Assembly (NCBI RefSeq): GCF_002099425.1
Contig: NW_018344126.1
Coordinates: 4,428,501-4,492,500, forward strand
From: Phascolarctos cinereus
Taxonomy: Eukaryota; Chordata; Mammalia; Diprotodontia; Phascolarctidae
Direction: 5' to 3'
Length of the DNA stretch: 64,000 nt
Part shown: positions 40,276-52,237 of the stretch, in pieces
How the letters are laid out: every line of letters starts with the position of its first letter
Position numbering within the stretch: the first letter of the stretch is position 1
Notes under the pieces: model-generated
What the model was told of the DNA's origin: nothing
The model's database searches: none
What the model saw: only the letters and a program-made list of their open reading frames with translations
Translations under genes and position numbers: made by a program

Positions 40276-43074
40276 AATCCAGTGATGGAATTTGGCAAAG
40301 CTTTAAATATTATACACATTTCAAGAAGTCTAGCAAGCATTATAGTTATTTCATGTTCAGTGGAGAAACTGAGTGTTCCAAAATAAACCAGATGACCTCA
40401 AATAGAGTCAAACCAAGATCTAAAATCCCTTCCCACATTCTTATCAAATTCGGCTACCTTTTTCTAATGTACTTTGCCAAATTATGTATGCTTTCAGATT
40501 GGTCAGGGATATATGGGAAACACTTCTTGCTAATGAGGCTATGCTTTATGAATTAAGCTCACAAGGACTGAATGTAATTAAATCATAAAAATGTTACTAA
40601 TATAATATAGAAATGATTAATATGGTGGCATATCTGTCTCTCTACACTTCAGTAAATCCCACCTTGATCTCAAAAACATCTTTCTGACAAATCCTGTTTG
40701 AAGGCTTATTTTGCTGGGTAGACATGCTGAATTACATTCAAAATATTCCTAATCCTTGTGAGCTTCCTTCTGGTAGAATTTTTATGTGTATGGAAAAGTT
40801 TTGGATAGGTTCACATTCAAATACATAAATTTACAAAATCCACATAGCGCTATAGTTACCTTTTAAAGTTTTAGAATCCAAAATAAAATTTCTAATAACT
40901 ATGTTTTAGAAGATCAAGAATTTCTATTAAACAGAAATACATTTCTACTTTCCATTTTTTCAGTTTAGATTCATGGAAGCTTTATATATATATATTTTTT
41001 CTCTCTTAGATTCAGATGATAATATCTGGCTGACTTAGTTCTCAGTAGACCATTGTAAACATATTTTAAAAATAATTTCCCAAGCTAAAGGGTGCTATGT
41101 TCTCAGGTGAATGTTTTGACTGCACAATGACCCTGAAAATTCTCTGCTGTTTTGCACTTAAAGACAGAAGTTCTAATTAATAAAATAATTCCCAACAAAA
41201 TAGGGAAAATACCAAAATGATAGTACCACGTCTTCAGGGTTGTAGAGCATGAAAAATATGTTTATTTAAGGAAGCTAAATTTTCAGTGTTAAAAGTCATC
41301 TCCTGAGGATTACACAAGATATAATATTAATCATAACATTCATTTAGTTTTCCTTAATGGACATACATAGAGCCAGAATGATTCACATGTCAAGGCTACT
41401 CACCTCTCAGTTACAACTCTAACATTACAACTTTACATGACAACTTTAACATTACAAATTACATGTCACCTTTAACATTATGAATTATAATAGTCAAGAT
41501 TTTTCATGTCAGATGGTAGTTTATATTCTAGTAGGTATATATTTTAAACAACAAAGTATAATTTTCTTCCCAAACACAAAACCTGTTGGGAAATGTTAGC
41601 TCAGAGAACAGCATTCAGATCATTGCTAAACAAAATCATAGGTTGGCCCAGCTGGGTGGCAGAAAGAAGGAGTTAAATTAGCCAGATTCTAGTAGCTTGA
41701 GAGTGATTACAGAAAGAAACAACAAAAGGCAAAAAAGGCACTCTTTGCTTTCTGGGGCTTAGCCTACTCTGGAGCTGATTGCAAATATTCAAATTCTTAA
41801 TTCCCAATCACAAAAGAATGTGATTGCTTTATATGCTGAATCATCATTAAATTCAATATATAAACAAAGCAAATGTTCCCATTATAATTTGCGAGTTCAT
41901 TTTTAGAACATGCTTGTGTGTGTAGAGGGGGGATGGAATTATGGTTTTACTCTCTATTTTCAAAGCAGTAAATCTCAGAAGGCAAGAGAAACTTTCTGCC
42001 TTATTTATTTGCCCTTCACTCACCTTTCTCTGTGTGGCCAACTCGGAGGGAAGGAGGAAGATTAAATAACTGTTCAAAATTAAACTAAACTACTTAATGA
42101 AACTTTTTCCTTCTAAAATTTACTACAACTAAATTAAAAGCTATTTTACCATTCTCACTCAATAAATTGTGTTATACCCAAGCAGGCACAGAGACACAAC
42201 AAAAGCACACTTCTGCAGACATTTGTACTAACATAGAAAAAAATACATTTTCTGAGATCAACGCCATATTTTGAGCCTTTCACTTTTCTCCATTTCAATT
42301 CCTCTTAATGAAAGCGTTATTTAGGATTGTTTGGACTTCTTTCTTACAGAAAAATCAAACTTTGTTTTAAGTCAGCTGGAAAGTTTTTTTTTCTTTACTT
42401 TTTCCAAGTGGCTGAGACTCATTGCTAGCCTTGGACTATACCTTCTTAGGGTTAGAAAAAATGGTTTGCATTTTGATTTGGGCAAGCAGTCAGTTTCTTG
42501 CTTTCATCTTCCCTTGCAATTTTTAGTGGCTTTTTTTTCTTTCTTTCTTAAACACACTATCAAGGATATCCCAAGGAAGATCTCAGTCCTTCACTGTGGG
42601 AGTTAAAATATTTTTGAGGAGGGTCCAGTCCTGTCCATAAAAAAAAAAATAGATTCTTCTGTGAAGTCTCAGCTCCCTAGTTAACTTCACCAATGAAGTC
42701 CAGGCTTTCTGGCAAAAAGGGGTTGTACAGAGTTGAATATCTCCCATAGACCACAGGCCTATGTCACTGGCAAATAAAATGACCTGGATTTTTATCAGGA
42801 ATCAATCAGCACAAGACAGAGGGAAACATATAAAGGTTCTCTTTGACTTCTCTGAAAAATTGAAGGTAATCCAAATGCCTTGTCATTTGGGGCGCATGGT
42901 TTCTCTTTATCTAGTCAGTATTTTTAGATTTTCTAGTTGGTGAATCATAAACTACAAAGGGACCACCATTCATAGATAATGTAGATAAAGATCATGAAGC
43001 TTCATGGTTATTACAAGCAAGGGCAAGGAGAGAGCAAATGATCAGTAGCCTCCTTCTGTCATCAAGTCAGTTTT
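40276..43074. promoter_or_regulatory. Long transposon-poor AT-rich block
   Basis: About 2.8 kb, the largest stretch in the window with no confident transposon. Short runs only (TA repeat near 40984, poly-A near 42641). Frames up to 91 codons show nothing. Many AATTA and TTTAAA motifs. Exclusion of insertions may reflect constraint or chance. Confidence 0.35.
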
Positions 43075-43088
43075 AAATAAAACTTCAT

Positions 43089-43244
43089 GGGGCAGCTAGA
43101 TGGCGCAGTGGATAGAGCACTGGCCCTGAAGTCAGGAGGACCTGAGTTCAAATGCGGCCTCAGACCAAACACTTGACACTTACTAGCTGTGTGACCCTGG
43201 GCAAGTCACTTACCCCCAATTGCCTAAAAAATATAAAATAAAAT
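43089..43244 (+). mobile_element. WSINE1-like SINE, intact with target duplication
   Basis: Starts 'ggggcagctagatggcgcag', with B-box-like 'gacctgagttcaaatgcggc', the doubled 'acacttgacacttactagc', the core and an (AATAAA)-type tail. Flanked by a 14-base duplication with one mismatch (43075-43088 and 43245-43258). Low divergence from the recalled marsupial consensus suggests a young insertion. Confidence 0.85.
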
Positions 43245-43258
43245 AAATAAAATTTCAT

Positions 43259-43485
43259 TCTGACACATGTATATGTACACATACATACACTTCTGTATTC
43301 TAATATATATGTACTTATGAGATATATATATATATATACATATGCATATATATATATACATATATACTTCTGTGTATTTCTAACTAACCTATCATCCATC
43401 TATTTAGATCTAGATAGATTTAAATAGACAGACAGACAGCTAGATAGATATCTAGATATCTATCTAGACAGATAGATAGGTAGAG
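43259..43485. repeat. TATA, ACATA and (GATA)-like microsatellite complex
   Basis: TATATA/CATATA blocks (43300-43370) followed by interrupted TAGATAGA and GACAGACA units (43415-43480). Confidence 0.85.
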
Positions 43486-43778
43486 TAGGATACAGAAAAA
43501 AAAAGTAGACACCAGTCAGTCTGGGTCTGCAACTGATGATGGGAATGGGAAAGAGGCTTAGTAATCTGTCACTAGCCTCAGGGGAGCAGAACAAGGCAAC
43601 TTTGTTTTGTGCTATGGCTGGTATAGCATGGGAACTGGTAAAGGCAAAAACATAAGCATTGACTGTTTGGATAGGCCTGCTCATTTTACATTGAAAAGGA
43701 AAGTAGTTTAAGATGGAGTCACTCACGCTAGGAAAGGAAAGATACAGAGAAATTCTTGCTTTATGTTCACATATGCAT
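43480..43778 (-). mobile_element. Solitary LTR-like remnant, family 2 copy 2
   Basis: 'caaggcaactttgttttgtg', 'ggtatagcatgggaactggt' and 'gatggagtcactcacgcta' align with 37446-37830. On the minus strand 'gtgactccatcttaaac' is reminiscent of gammaretrovirus-like LTRs. No internal region adjoins it. Old fossil. Confidence 0.5.
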
Positions 43779-44164
43779 ATTTTAGTTTGATTTGGTTTGT
43801 ATAGTGGTTACCTTAACAGAAGAACACATATGTATACATACATGTATGCATATACATGTGTACACATGTACACACACCATGATTTTATCGTTTAGGTGTT
43901 ATCTATTTAGAAAGATCCCTCCACTTTTAAAAAAGCTGTAGTTAAAAGACTACCAATCCTTACCAGAAGCGATTGTTTCCAGCACTCCATCCCAAACAGT
44001 GAAATTAGCTATTAATCTGTGTGATGGCGACCTATTTCAGGCAAAGCATTTTTAATGTTCCTATTTATTCAAGTGGCAGCAACATGAGATACTTATGTGT
44101 GATTATGTGGTACTTTAGTGATAATTTCTGTTTCGATGTTATTCATTCAAGATTCTTATGAGGC
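43779..44164. other. Unassigned spacer
   Basis: Includes an ACATATGTATACA-type patch at 43825-43880. Otherwise nothing recognised. Confidence 0.35.
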
Positions 44165-44405
44165 TGCTATTCAGTTGTTTCAGTTGTATCTGAATCTTTG
44201 TGACTCCATTTGGAGTTTTCTTAGCAAAGATACTGGAGTGGATCGCCATTCCTTCTCCAGCTCATTTTACAGATGAAGAAACTGAGGCAAACAGGGTTAA
44301 GTGACTTGCCCAGGGTCACACAGCTAGTGTCTGAAGCCAAATTTGAACTCAGGAAGATGTCTTCCTCACTCCAGGCACAGCCCTCCATCCACTGCTCCCC
44401 CCAGA
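44165..44405 (-). mobile_element. MAR1-type marsupial SINE
   Basis: 'tttggagttttcttagcaaa', 'tggatcgccattccttctcc', 'gatgaagaaactgaggcaaa' and 'tcacacagctagtgtctgaa' in reverse. Confidence 0.85.
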
Positions 44406-44464
44406 GGTGGAAAGATAGCAAATCCCCAGCAAGTACAAAATCATTCTCTGCCTTTATACAACCT

Positions 44465-44885
44465 ACTTTTCCCCCAGCTAAACTGGTCCTCTAGTTGCTT
44501 TCTTTGGAGGTTTTTTGTCCTCCAAATGTTCCATTCCTCCTTCTGCTTCCGTATATTTGCTTTCACCGAACTTTATGGCCAGAATAATCTCCTTCCCACT
44601 CTTTGTCACTCCTAACATCCTTAAAAACCCAATTCAAGCACCATATCCTCTTTGAAGTCCCTCATTACATTGGTAATGAAATCACCCCGAGGCCTCACAT
44701 AGCACTTTGTTTTACCACTTAACATGGGCTTATTGTACGATATTGTATAATGTAATTATCTGTGGTGGTGTCTTAACTTTCTATTAAATTTTAAGTTCAA
44801 AAAGGACAGGAACTATATCTTATCTAAACTTTGCTTCTCTCCCAGTGCCTAGCAGGATGTAGTAATGGTCTAGAATACATTTGCA
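44465..44885 (+). mobile_element. L2 LINE 3' end
   Basis: 'cccaattcaagcaccatatc', 'tcctctttgaagtccctcat', 'cctcacatagcactttgttt', 'ttaagttcaaaaaggacagg' and 'cccagtgcctagcaggatgt' follow the L2 3' consensus. Confidence 0.75.
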
Positions 44886-45029
44886 CAGTTAATGACCCAG
44901 GACAAAGAAGAAAAACAAAACAAAAAAACAGGTTGAGTTTAAACACTAGCCAGTTGTTTTCAAGTTATTTGACCAAATTTCAGTATTTCAACCACTTCCC
45001 CAAAATCCAAAACCAATTTATCCCCAAAA

Positions 45030-45300
45030 CAAAAAAATAGGCTAGGACATACATTATTTTAAGAAATGTTTTCGATAGCTTCGTTTCTACATTCCAATAA
45101 TTCATTCCTCATGTAACAAAAAAAAAATTAAAAAGAAAAAAAGTTTAGCAAAACTCATCATATCAAAAAGTGTCACATAATATGTACATCCATAGTTCTG
45201 TACCCTCTTCAAAGAAATAGGGGAGGTGACATGTTTTCTTCTTACTCTACAAATGTGGCCATTGAGTCCAGCATTGGTTTGATTTCTTAGTGAGGAATTA
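45030..45300 (-). mobile_element. LINE-1 3' end
   Basis: 'gtttagcaaaactcatcata' and 'gaaataggggaggtgacatg' match 22118-22515 in the same orientation. Confidence 0.65.
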
Positions 45301-45689
45301 GAGCAAAAAGTCTTAAGTCAGGCAGTAACTGAACTGATATATTTATGGACACCTGGACAACAACTAAAAAGGCCCTGTTCTTCTCCCGTATTTGATTCCA
45401 ACTTACAGTTAATTAAGACAGACATCAAGCAGCAGTATAAAGACTCAGTATTGTTTACAGCTGTTCTTCAACCATTTCTGGAGCAGGAGTAGGCACTTCA
45501 CAATTTCAGGTGACATATTATACTGAACAATGGAAGGGAGGGAGACCGTTGTTCTTGTGTCCCATGTCATTGTCTGACTGAGATACTGACCACACTAGGA
45601 TAATCAGTGAGAGCTATAATTGGTTGATAAACCAATTAGAGTGTGAAAAGATGTCCTTTCCCTGCATTTTAATGTATCCTTCAACTAGA
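45301..45689. other. Unassigned spacer
   Basis: Single-copy in appearance, no gene. Confidence 0.35.
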
Positions 45690-45895
45690 CAATGCCGCCT
45701 AATGGAAAGAACCTTGGATTGGAAGTAAAAAACATGTGTTCAAACTTTAGTTTTGTTACTAAGTACTTGTGGGAACTTTAGTTTAAGTAATTTTTACTTA
45801 ACTTGAACTTAGTTCTCTCATCCATGAAAAAGAGAAGGTTAGTTTATTTGGTCTCTTGGGTTTCTTCTAATTCAGATCCTAGGTGATACAAACAA
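45690..45895 (+). mobile_element. MIR-type SINE (diverged)
   Basis: 'cgcctaatggaaagaacctt', 'agttctctcatccatgaaaa' and 'ggtctcttgggtttcttcta'. Confidence 0.5.
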
Positions 45896-46375
45896 GTTTG
45901 ATGTGTCTTTGTTTCTTCTCTCTCATTCCTGCTTGTTCTCCTTCCTCACCCCTAATAATCTCTACTATTCACTCAAGGAAGTGAAGGAATGGAGAGGATG
46001 GCTAACACACAGGATCAAAGTGATTGAGGAATTCATAGGTGTTATAATCAGATACCAAAAACTTATAACAACTCAAGTATGCATTAGTATCTGACTTCCT
46101 TCTGACTGGTATATGTGATGTTATCCTTTTCATGATTAAGCATACTAGAGGAATCCTGAGAAAAGTAGTCCTTGGGAATGGGGACGAAGTAGAAACTGCT
46201 CCTGGATAATGTTCAGTACTTGTGTAAGGTAGCCATAGCTACCTGAGGACCCAGAAAAGGAAGTTCTCAATGCTAAGGTCCTTGGCACTGTCCAATTGTT
46301 CAACACCAGAAATTGATATTTTCTTTTAGTGGAAAGATTATTAAAGAAGATTTGTTGCCATCTACTTTGCTGCTT
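45896..46375. other. Unassigned spacer
   Basis: No repeat or exon recognised; the frame at 45903-46094 is featureless. Confidence 0.35.
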
Positions 46376-46540
46376 TACCCTAAAGACTATGGTGCCTTTC
46401 CATTTGACTAAAAGCTGAAATTCCTATGCTGTGCCCTATTACAATGCAAGTTCTTCAATAACAAGGACTATCTTATTTTTTTATTGGTATCCTCGGTATT
46501 TAACAAAATATATTGCATATAGGTGCTTAATAAATGCCCC
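46376..46540 (+). mobile_element. L2 LINE 3' end
   Basis: 'caatgcaagttcttcaataa', 'caaggactatcttatttttt' and 'taggtgcttaataaatgccc'. The terminal short repeat has expanded into the adjoining microsatellite. Confidence 0.65.
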
Positions 46541-46665
46541 TTCCTTCCTTCCTCCCTCCCTCCCTCCCTCCCTCCCTCCCTCCCTCCTTCCTTCCTTCCT
46601 TCCTTCCTTCCTTCCTTCCTTCCTTCCTTCCTTCCTTCCTTCCTTCCTTCCTTCCTTCCCTCCCT
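46541..46665. repeat. (CCTT)n / (CCCT)n polypyrimidine microsatellite
   Basis: About 125 bases of pure pyrimidine: short CCTT, then about 10 CCCT units, then about 20 CCTT units. It produces PSFLPS/EGRKEGRK repeat frames, not genes. Confidence 0.95.
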
Positions 46666-47494
46666 GCCTCTTTTCTTCCTTTCTTTTATTTTGTGTACTA
46701 TAACATGTTCTAGAAACAGTACAAACAGAACCTGGGGCAATAATGCCAATGACAAATATACATATCTTCACTGTATCCTTTGTTTTGATAGCAATAAATT
46801 GTACTTAGTTAAATGCTCCTGGAGTATGAGTTGCGTCTCTCTTCATTGAACCAATAAATGAACTATCACACTGTGGCTCTATTTTTACATTATACTGTAA
46901 AAATCCTTGAATAGAACCTTACCTGACTACTGTGCCTGTTTCTGACTATGAAGCAAGATTGTTACACAGCAGATTTTAAAATACTATAGAATTTTCAGCA
47001 CTCATAAAGGGCTAGACCAAGAGCCATTAATCTCTATATCTCTGTCTGGGGTGCCATTGACACCTAGATGAATGACTATAAAGGAGGAGGAAAATAAGGG
47101 AGAGGGAGAGTAGGGTGAGACCAAGGGAAATGGGAAGGAGAGAAGGAGAAAAAAGAGAAGCGTATTTGGAAAGGAGAGAGGAATGATCAGTGCCACCAGA
47201 AATTCTGCCAGAGGCCAATCAGGCTAGCTACTATACAGAACAGCTACATGATATTCCTGTGACCATCAAGATGCTTGTATCCTGTAATAATGGGCTCATA
47301 TAGGTATGGCCTTCTTTCAATTCTTTTACAGTTCCTGTTTTCCTTATTTGACAAGTGTCAGTGGTATGCTTTTCCCGATGTAAGGATCATGAGGTTGTAT
47401 AGTCATCTGAACAAAGATTGAGGACTCACATATTATCATGGACATGATTGTTATGAAGTTTTTCTCACTTTCCAAAAACACTAGCTTTATGGGG
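46666..47494. other. Unassigned, with a purine-rich patch
   Basis: A GGAGAGGGAGAG-type purine tract at 47090-47180. Otherwise no transposon or exon recognised. Confidence 0.35.
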
Positions 47495-47645
47495 TACTAT
47501 ATTATCATAGGATCATGACATTTAGAGCTGGAAGAGATTTTGAGAGACTGTCTACTCCAATTCGCATTTTATACATGAGGTAATGGATGCTCAGAGAGGT
47601 GAACGATCTGTTCGAGGTCACAAAGACAGTAATGTAGGCAAAGAT
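47495..47645 (-). mobile_element. MIR-type SINE with CR1-like tail
   Basis: 'atcataggatcatgacattt', 'agctggaagagattttgaga', 'atacatgaggtaatggatgc' and 'gttcgaggtcacaaagacag'. Confidence 0.65.
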
Positions 47646-48169
47646 TGAAATAACTTGGAAACAATCATTTGACATTTTTAACAAGTAATTTATTTGTCTT
47701 ACATTTTATTATCTCTAATTTCAAAAATGTGAACTAATATCCTTTTATGATGAGTAAATACATAGCTGGTTTAATGAAAGAATCCAATAGAGCAAAGAGA
47801 GTTAGTTTTAGAGAAACATAAAATAAAAAATCCAAATAGAGAAAGTATATATTATATTTATCACTGATATTCATAAGCCTTATTATTGATGCAGAAAAAA
47901 GTATACTGTTTGCTTTGTTACAGTGTTTTATCTGAAGGTAGCATGGAATTGAATTAATTGAAAAGCACCTTAAAAGTCTATGTGCAGAATATATTTTGAC
48001 AAGCTTGTCAAAGAAAATTAGGTACTTTTAATAAGCAATAACAATTTTTAAAAAATATGTCTTAACTGGTAAATACCTCCTTCTATAGAAGAAATGTTGA
48101 TGCTATCTACAATTATTGATATGGTTGTAATAAATCATTTGAAAAGTAGATCTTTTTATTATTAATACA
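47646..48169. other. AT-rich repeat-poor block
   Basis: About 520 bases, strongly AT-rich, with no transposon recognised. Contains 'tggaattgaattaattgaaa' near 47945. Confidence 0.35.
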
Positions 48170-48322
48170 TTTTTTTCTTTTTTTGGTGAGGCAATTGGGG
48201 TTAAGTGACTTGCCCAAAGTCACACAGCTAGTACGTATTATATGTCTGAGGCCAGATTTGAACTTAGGTCCTTCTGACTCCAGGGATGGTACTCTATCCC
48301 CATAGCCACCTAGCTTCCCCTG
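48170..48322 (-). mobile_element. WSINE1/MAR-type SINE
   Basis: 'ttttttggtgaggcaattgg', 'ggttaagtgacttgcccaaa', 'gtcacacagctagtacgtat' and 'ctctatccccatagccacct' in reverse. Confidence 0.8.
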
Positions 48323-49374
48323 ACAATTAATTTATAAATAATATATTGAAAAGAAATAATTATTAATATATTTAAATAACTTTGTGATCAATTTAGGAAG
48401 TGAAATATCCCTTTTTGTGTTAAAAGTAGGTGAAGCTGCAAGTGTAGTTAAAAATGCTCATTTGATTACATGCATTTATATGTATACATACACATATATA
48501 TGTATTATGTATGCATTTATGTTGTACATTTAGGAATAGACAATACTTCCTAGAGTAACAAATTTTCCTTAATTAAAATGATTTTAGGGAAGATTTGTTA
48601 CTTTTCAAACCTATTGGTGGTAATTTCATATCAAGATAAATTTTCAAAGAATTTGAGAACCTTCTAATGAAGACGATATAATATGGGAGAATTGAATTGG
48701 GCCTAGTCTTGAGAGCAAACAGAACAAAACATAGGCCCAGAGCACTAGTTAAAAATGTGGCCTCTTGGGCAGTTTTGGTACACTGATTCTGATTCTTTGA
48801 TAATCACATATCAATACATTTGAGTAGCTCTGATTTGTCAAGTTATTAATGATTAAAGACTAACAAACTTTATAAAAATAGACAAGTAGAAGCAAGATGC
48901 TCTTTGCAAAACTGGGGGAGTATATGGGAACCGAGTTTAGAGAGCTTCCATATCACTATGAAACACACTGACTTTCTTGTGCCAAAGTACTTCGAAGAGT
49001 GTTTAAGCTAAAGAAAAATAATTTTTCTTGGTGATAATAATAAAAATGAAGGATTTTTTTTTATAATAAGAACTTTCTCCTGAAAATCATACACAGTATT
49101 TGGTGGATTAAAAAACCCCCCAACAACTGTGTAACAAGATGTAGGTTGAGACCCATTGGAGGATTTCAGATTTATTAGAGTTTTTCTAGCTGAACCCCAA
49201 AGATGGTGGCAGTAGTTCTTTTTATCCCATACTAAGGAACGGAGGAGAAGTTTTGTAAGTTTCACCCAACAGACTGAATTTGGTTGAGAATGAGGTGAAC
49301 ATATTGCATAGAGTGAAGATGGATGAAAGGGCTGGATTCCAGCCTTTGCTGTGATCTCAACCATGAACAAGGCA
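48323..49374. other. AT-rich, repeat-poor spacer
   Basis: Only a short TATACATA patch (48478-48520). The minus frame 49008-49388 (126 codons) has no domain, and its 3' end overlaps a SINE head. No gene supported. Confidence 0.35.
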
Positions 49375-49600
49375 GCTTTGTAGTGCAATGGAGAGAGTGT
49401 TGGGCCTGGAGTCAGGAAGACCTGAGTTCAAATCTGGCCTTAGACATTTACTAGCTATGTGACCCTGGGCAAGTCACTTAACCCTGTTTGCTTTAGTTTC
49501 CTCATCTGTAAAAATGAGCTGAAAAAGGAAACAGCAAAACTGCCCAGTATCTTTGTAAGAAAAGCCCAAATGGGTCGACTGAACAAAAACCATGACCACA
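49375..49600 (+). mobile_element. MAR1-type marsupial SINE
   Basis: 'ggcctggagtcaggaagacc', 'tgtgaccctgggcaagtcac' and 'aaaatgagctgaaaaaggaa' to about 49590. Confidence 0.8.
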
Positions 49601-49689
49601 GCAGTTAAAGTTGAGTTGCTAAGACAAGTACTGTGGCTGAGGGACATAAAACCTACATGGGACAGGGAGGACAGAAGAAGGAAGAAAAG

Positions 49690-49945
49690 AAACATTTATT
49701 AAATGCCTATCATATGCCAGGCCCTGTACTGAGCACTCTACAAATATGATGTCACTTGATCCTCGAAATAACCCTAGGAGGTAGGTGCTATTATTATCCT
49801 CATTTTATAGTTGAGGAAACTGAGGCTAACAGATGTTAAGTGATTTGACCAACGTCAATCTGCTAATCAATGTCTAATGCTGAATTTGAACTCTGGTTAT
49901 ACTGACTCTAGGCCCAACGCTCTCTCTCTTGCTCCACCTAGCTTT
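49690..49945 (-). mobile_element. MIR/THER CORE-SINE
   Basis: 'tgcctatcatatgccaggcc', 'cacttgatcctcgaaataac', 'agttgaggaaactgaggcta' and 'cttgctccacctagctt'. Confidence 0.8.
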
Positions 49946-51234
49946 CTCCTATAATGGAGTCATTCTTGGTGTGGAGAATAAAGCTAGTTGAATATGAATT
50001 TTCTTATCCTTTGTTTTACACCTACACTTGTTATCTCTGTTAGGAGAACAAAGAACTAGTTTCCCGATCTCCATTTTTGTTCTTGTTCTTGTTTTTAGTT
50101 TGATTTGCTTTTTATTGTTTCAGGCAAAGTGTTAACCATTGGGTTCCTGATTTGGGTGTTGTTAGATAAATGTTAAGAGAGGGAGAAGAAACAGGGAGTA
50201 AAGTATCTAGGGGAAAAAGAAATGTGTTATTTATTACTGATGGCACCTTTCTTGGCACAGTGGGGGCTCAGTAACAAGATTCATATTGGCATAGTCTTCC
50301 AGTAGGGAGAGAGATTATGGAATCAGAGCAGTCCCCGGCACAAATGAGCCTGGTTGTTTCTGGTGGGAATGAAGGTGATAGTGAGTTGGGACTTGGTCTT
50401 CCAAGGTGATTGTGACGGATGCTTATCCTTTTTTTTTTTTCCTGAGGCAGATTTGAAAGGAAAGGAGAGGCCAGGAACAGGAGCTGGAAAAATGAGGTGT
50501 CATCCACATGAAAAGGGAGGCCTTCAAGAAAGAGTAAACTAGTCCCCTGCTTACCAGCACAGTATCCCCCTGCACAAATACAATTGAAGCTTCATTATGT
50601 GACTATTTGTGAAAAGGTGAGAGATATGTGTATTTAATTTATAAAATTAGATTTTTGATATATTTTCCAATTAAAAAAATACATGCCCTTCACATGAAAT
50701 AGAAGAAAAAATCAAGACTTGCTTATTAATCATGTAACCAGTTTACAGACAACAAATATCTTATTTTAAAGATATAGACTTTTTAAAATATAAATGGATG
50801 ATAAACTTATTTGCCATGATCAAATATGATGTATAATTTAAAGTGTAGATGGAAATATCTCAGGATAAATATATTACATTATTTTAATGTATTTTTAAAA
50901 ATTTTGTGTTGAAGGAGAAAGAGGACTCGGGCAAGTAAAGGAGGACAGAGAAGTTGGTAAGACCTGGAAAGGCAGTTGAGTGTGGTTGTCAAGGCCTTAT
51001 TGTCCAGGAGAGTTCACCACAAGAGTTTCTATCAAGGGATCATCTAGTAAGTGGAAAGGGATAAAGAGGAAAGTAGTGGGGTTTGGTGGCTTCTTGATGA
51101 GGGACACTGAATCAAGTATCTGTTTACATTATTATGATAGTAGGAAAATCTCTATCTTCCCTGGGATCAAAGTGTAGCCCTGGATAAAGCATGACTGAAA
51201 AAATGTCAAGACTTTTCTAACAGGATTCACCTCT
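49946..51234. other. Unassigned DNA
   Basis: Mixed composition, with a T run at 50429-50441 and a very AT-rich piece at 50620-50900. No named repeat or exon. Confidence 0.35.
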
Positions 51235-51302
51235 GTTCTAGGCTAGTCCTGACTCAGGCTAGTCTCCTTGTAGATTCAATGTTGGAATAAAATGAGACAC
51301 TT
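51235..51302 (-). mobile_element. Possible family 1 LTR end
   Basis: 'aggctagtcctgactcaggc' and 'ttggaataaaatgagacac' resemble the edge of the LTR at 34443. A SINE lies immediately after, and the remainder at 51570-51830 is uncertain. Confidence 0.3.
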
Positions 51303-51562
51303 TAAAGGCTGCTGGATGACTCAGTGGATAGAGCACTGGATCTGGAATCAGGAGGACCCAAGTTCAAATCTAGCCTTAGACACTTACTACCTGTGTGACC
51401 CTGAACAAGTCACTCTCTGTATGCCTCAGTTTCTTCAACTGTAAAATGAGGATAATGATAGCATCTACCTTTTAGGGTTGTTGTGAAGATCTAATGAAAT
51501 TGTATTTGTAAAGCACTTAGGAGAGTGATTGGAATGTAGCAGGTGCTTAATAAGGCCTGTTC
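51303..51562 (+). mobile_element. MIR/THER CORE-SINE, full length
   Basis: 'ctgctggatgactcagtgga', 'acctgtgtgaccctgaacaa', 'gtaaaatgaggataatgata' and 'agcaggtgcttaataagg'. Confidence 0.85.
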
Positions 51563-52237
51563 ACCTTTATGTAGGGAGAGGAATTAATTGAATAAATCCA
51601 TTATCACCTTGTCCCATTTAAAGTAAGCAATAAAATACTAAGTCCTAATACTTACTTCTCAGTAAGCCATAGACTTTAAATTAAGTCAAAAAAGGTTCTT
51701 GATCAACCTGAGTGACATGTACCAGGAAAATAACTTTGATTGGCTGAGGAAAGTTGTCAACCCTCTATGGAACTGAATAAAATTATGGAGCTAGTTTAGA
51801 ACTTGATGGATTCTAGTGAGCAGATAGGAGGGAAGTTTAAGTAAACCCCTGTGAAGGAATCATTGGAGGGATGGTGGTGGATCAAAGTCTTCAGCCTTGG
51901 CCTTAGCTTTGGTCACCTTCCTTCTCTCCACCTCTGACTTGGTGAAAGGGTGACCCTGAGGGGTTTGAAGGGAATTGGAGGATTTGGATCTGTCATATTC
52001 CCAAGGACACCCTAGCAGCTTTACCAGAGGGGCTGACAATAGTATCTACATCAGAATCCAAGGAGAGAATGGATAGAGATTCAAGGCCCCACAGGAAAGC
52101 TACACCTGACCTCAAGGGAACATCTTAAGGAGTCCCATAAAAGAACTTCTAGAAGGTTTGAGCCACTCTTTTGCTATATGTGATATTGATGCTTGAGTCA
52201 CTTTTCCGTGGATTCTCTATGTACTAGTAGGAGAGGG
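51563..52237. other. Unassigned, possibly old LTR or ERV-derived
   Basis: No named repeat. It lies between a possible LTR edge and a clearer LTR, so retroviral fossil sequence is possible but not shown. Confidence 0.3.

Noticed and set aside
43089-43244. tRNA-gene-like A and B boxes
   Set aside because: They belong to the tRNA-derived head of a SINE. The cloverleaf and terminator of a true tRNA gene are absent, and the same applies to the other SINE copies.
46431-46849. Several overlapping frames rich in PSFLPS and EGRKEGRK
   Set aside because: They are translations of the CCTT/CCCT microsatellite.
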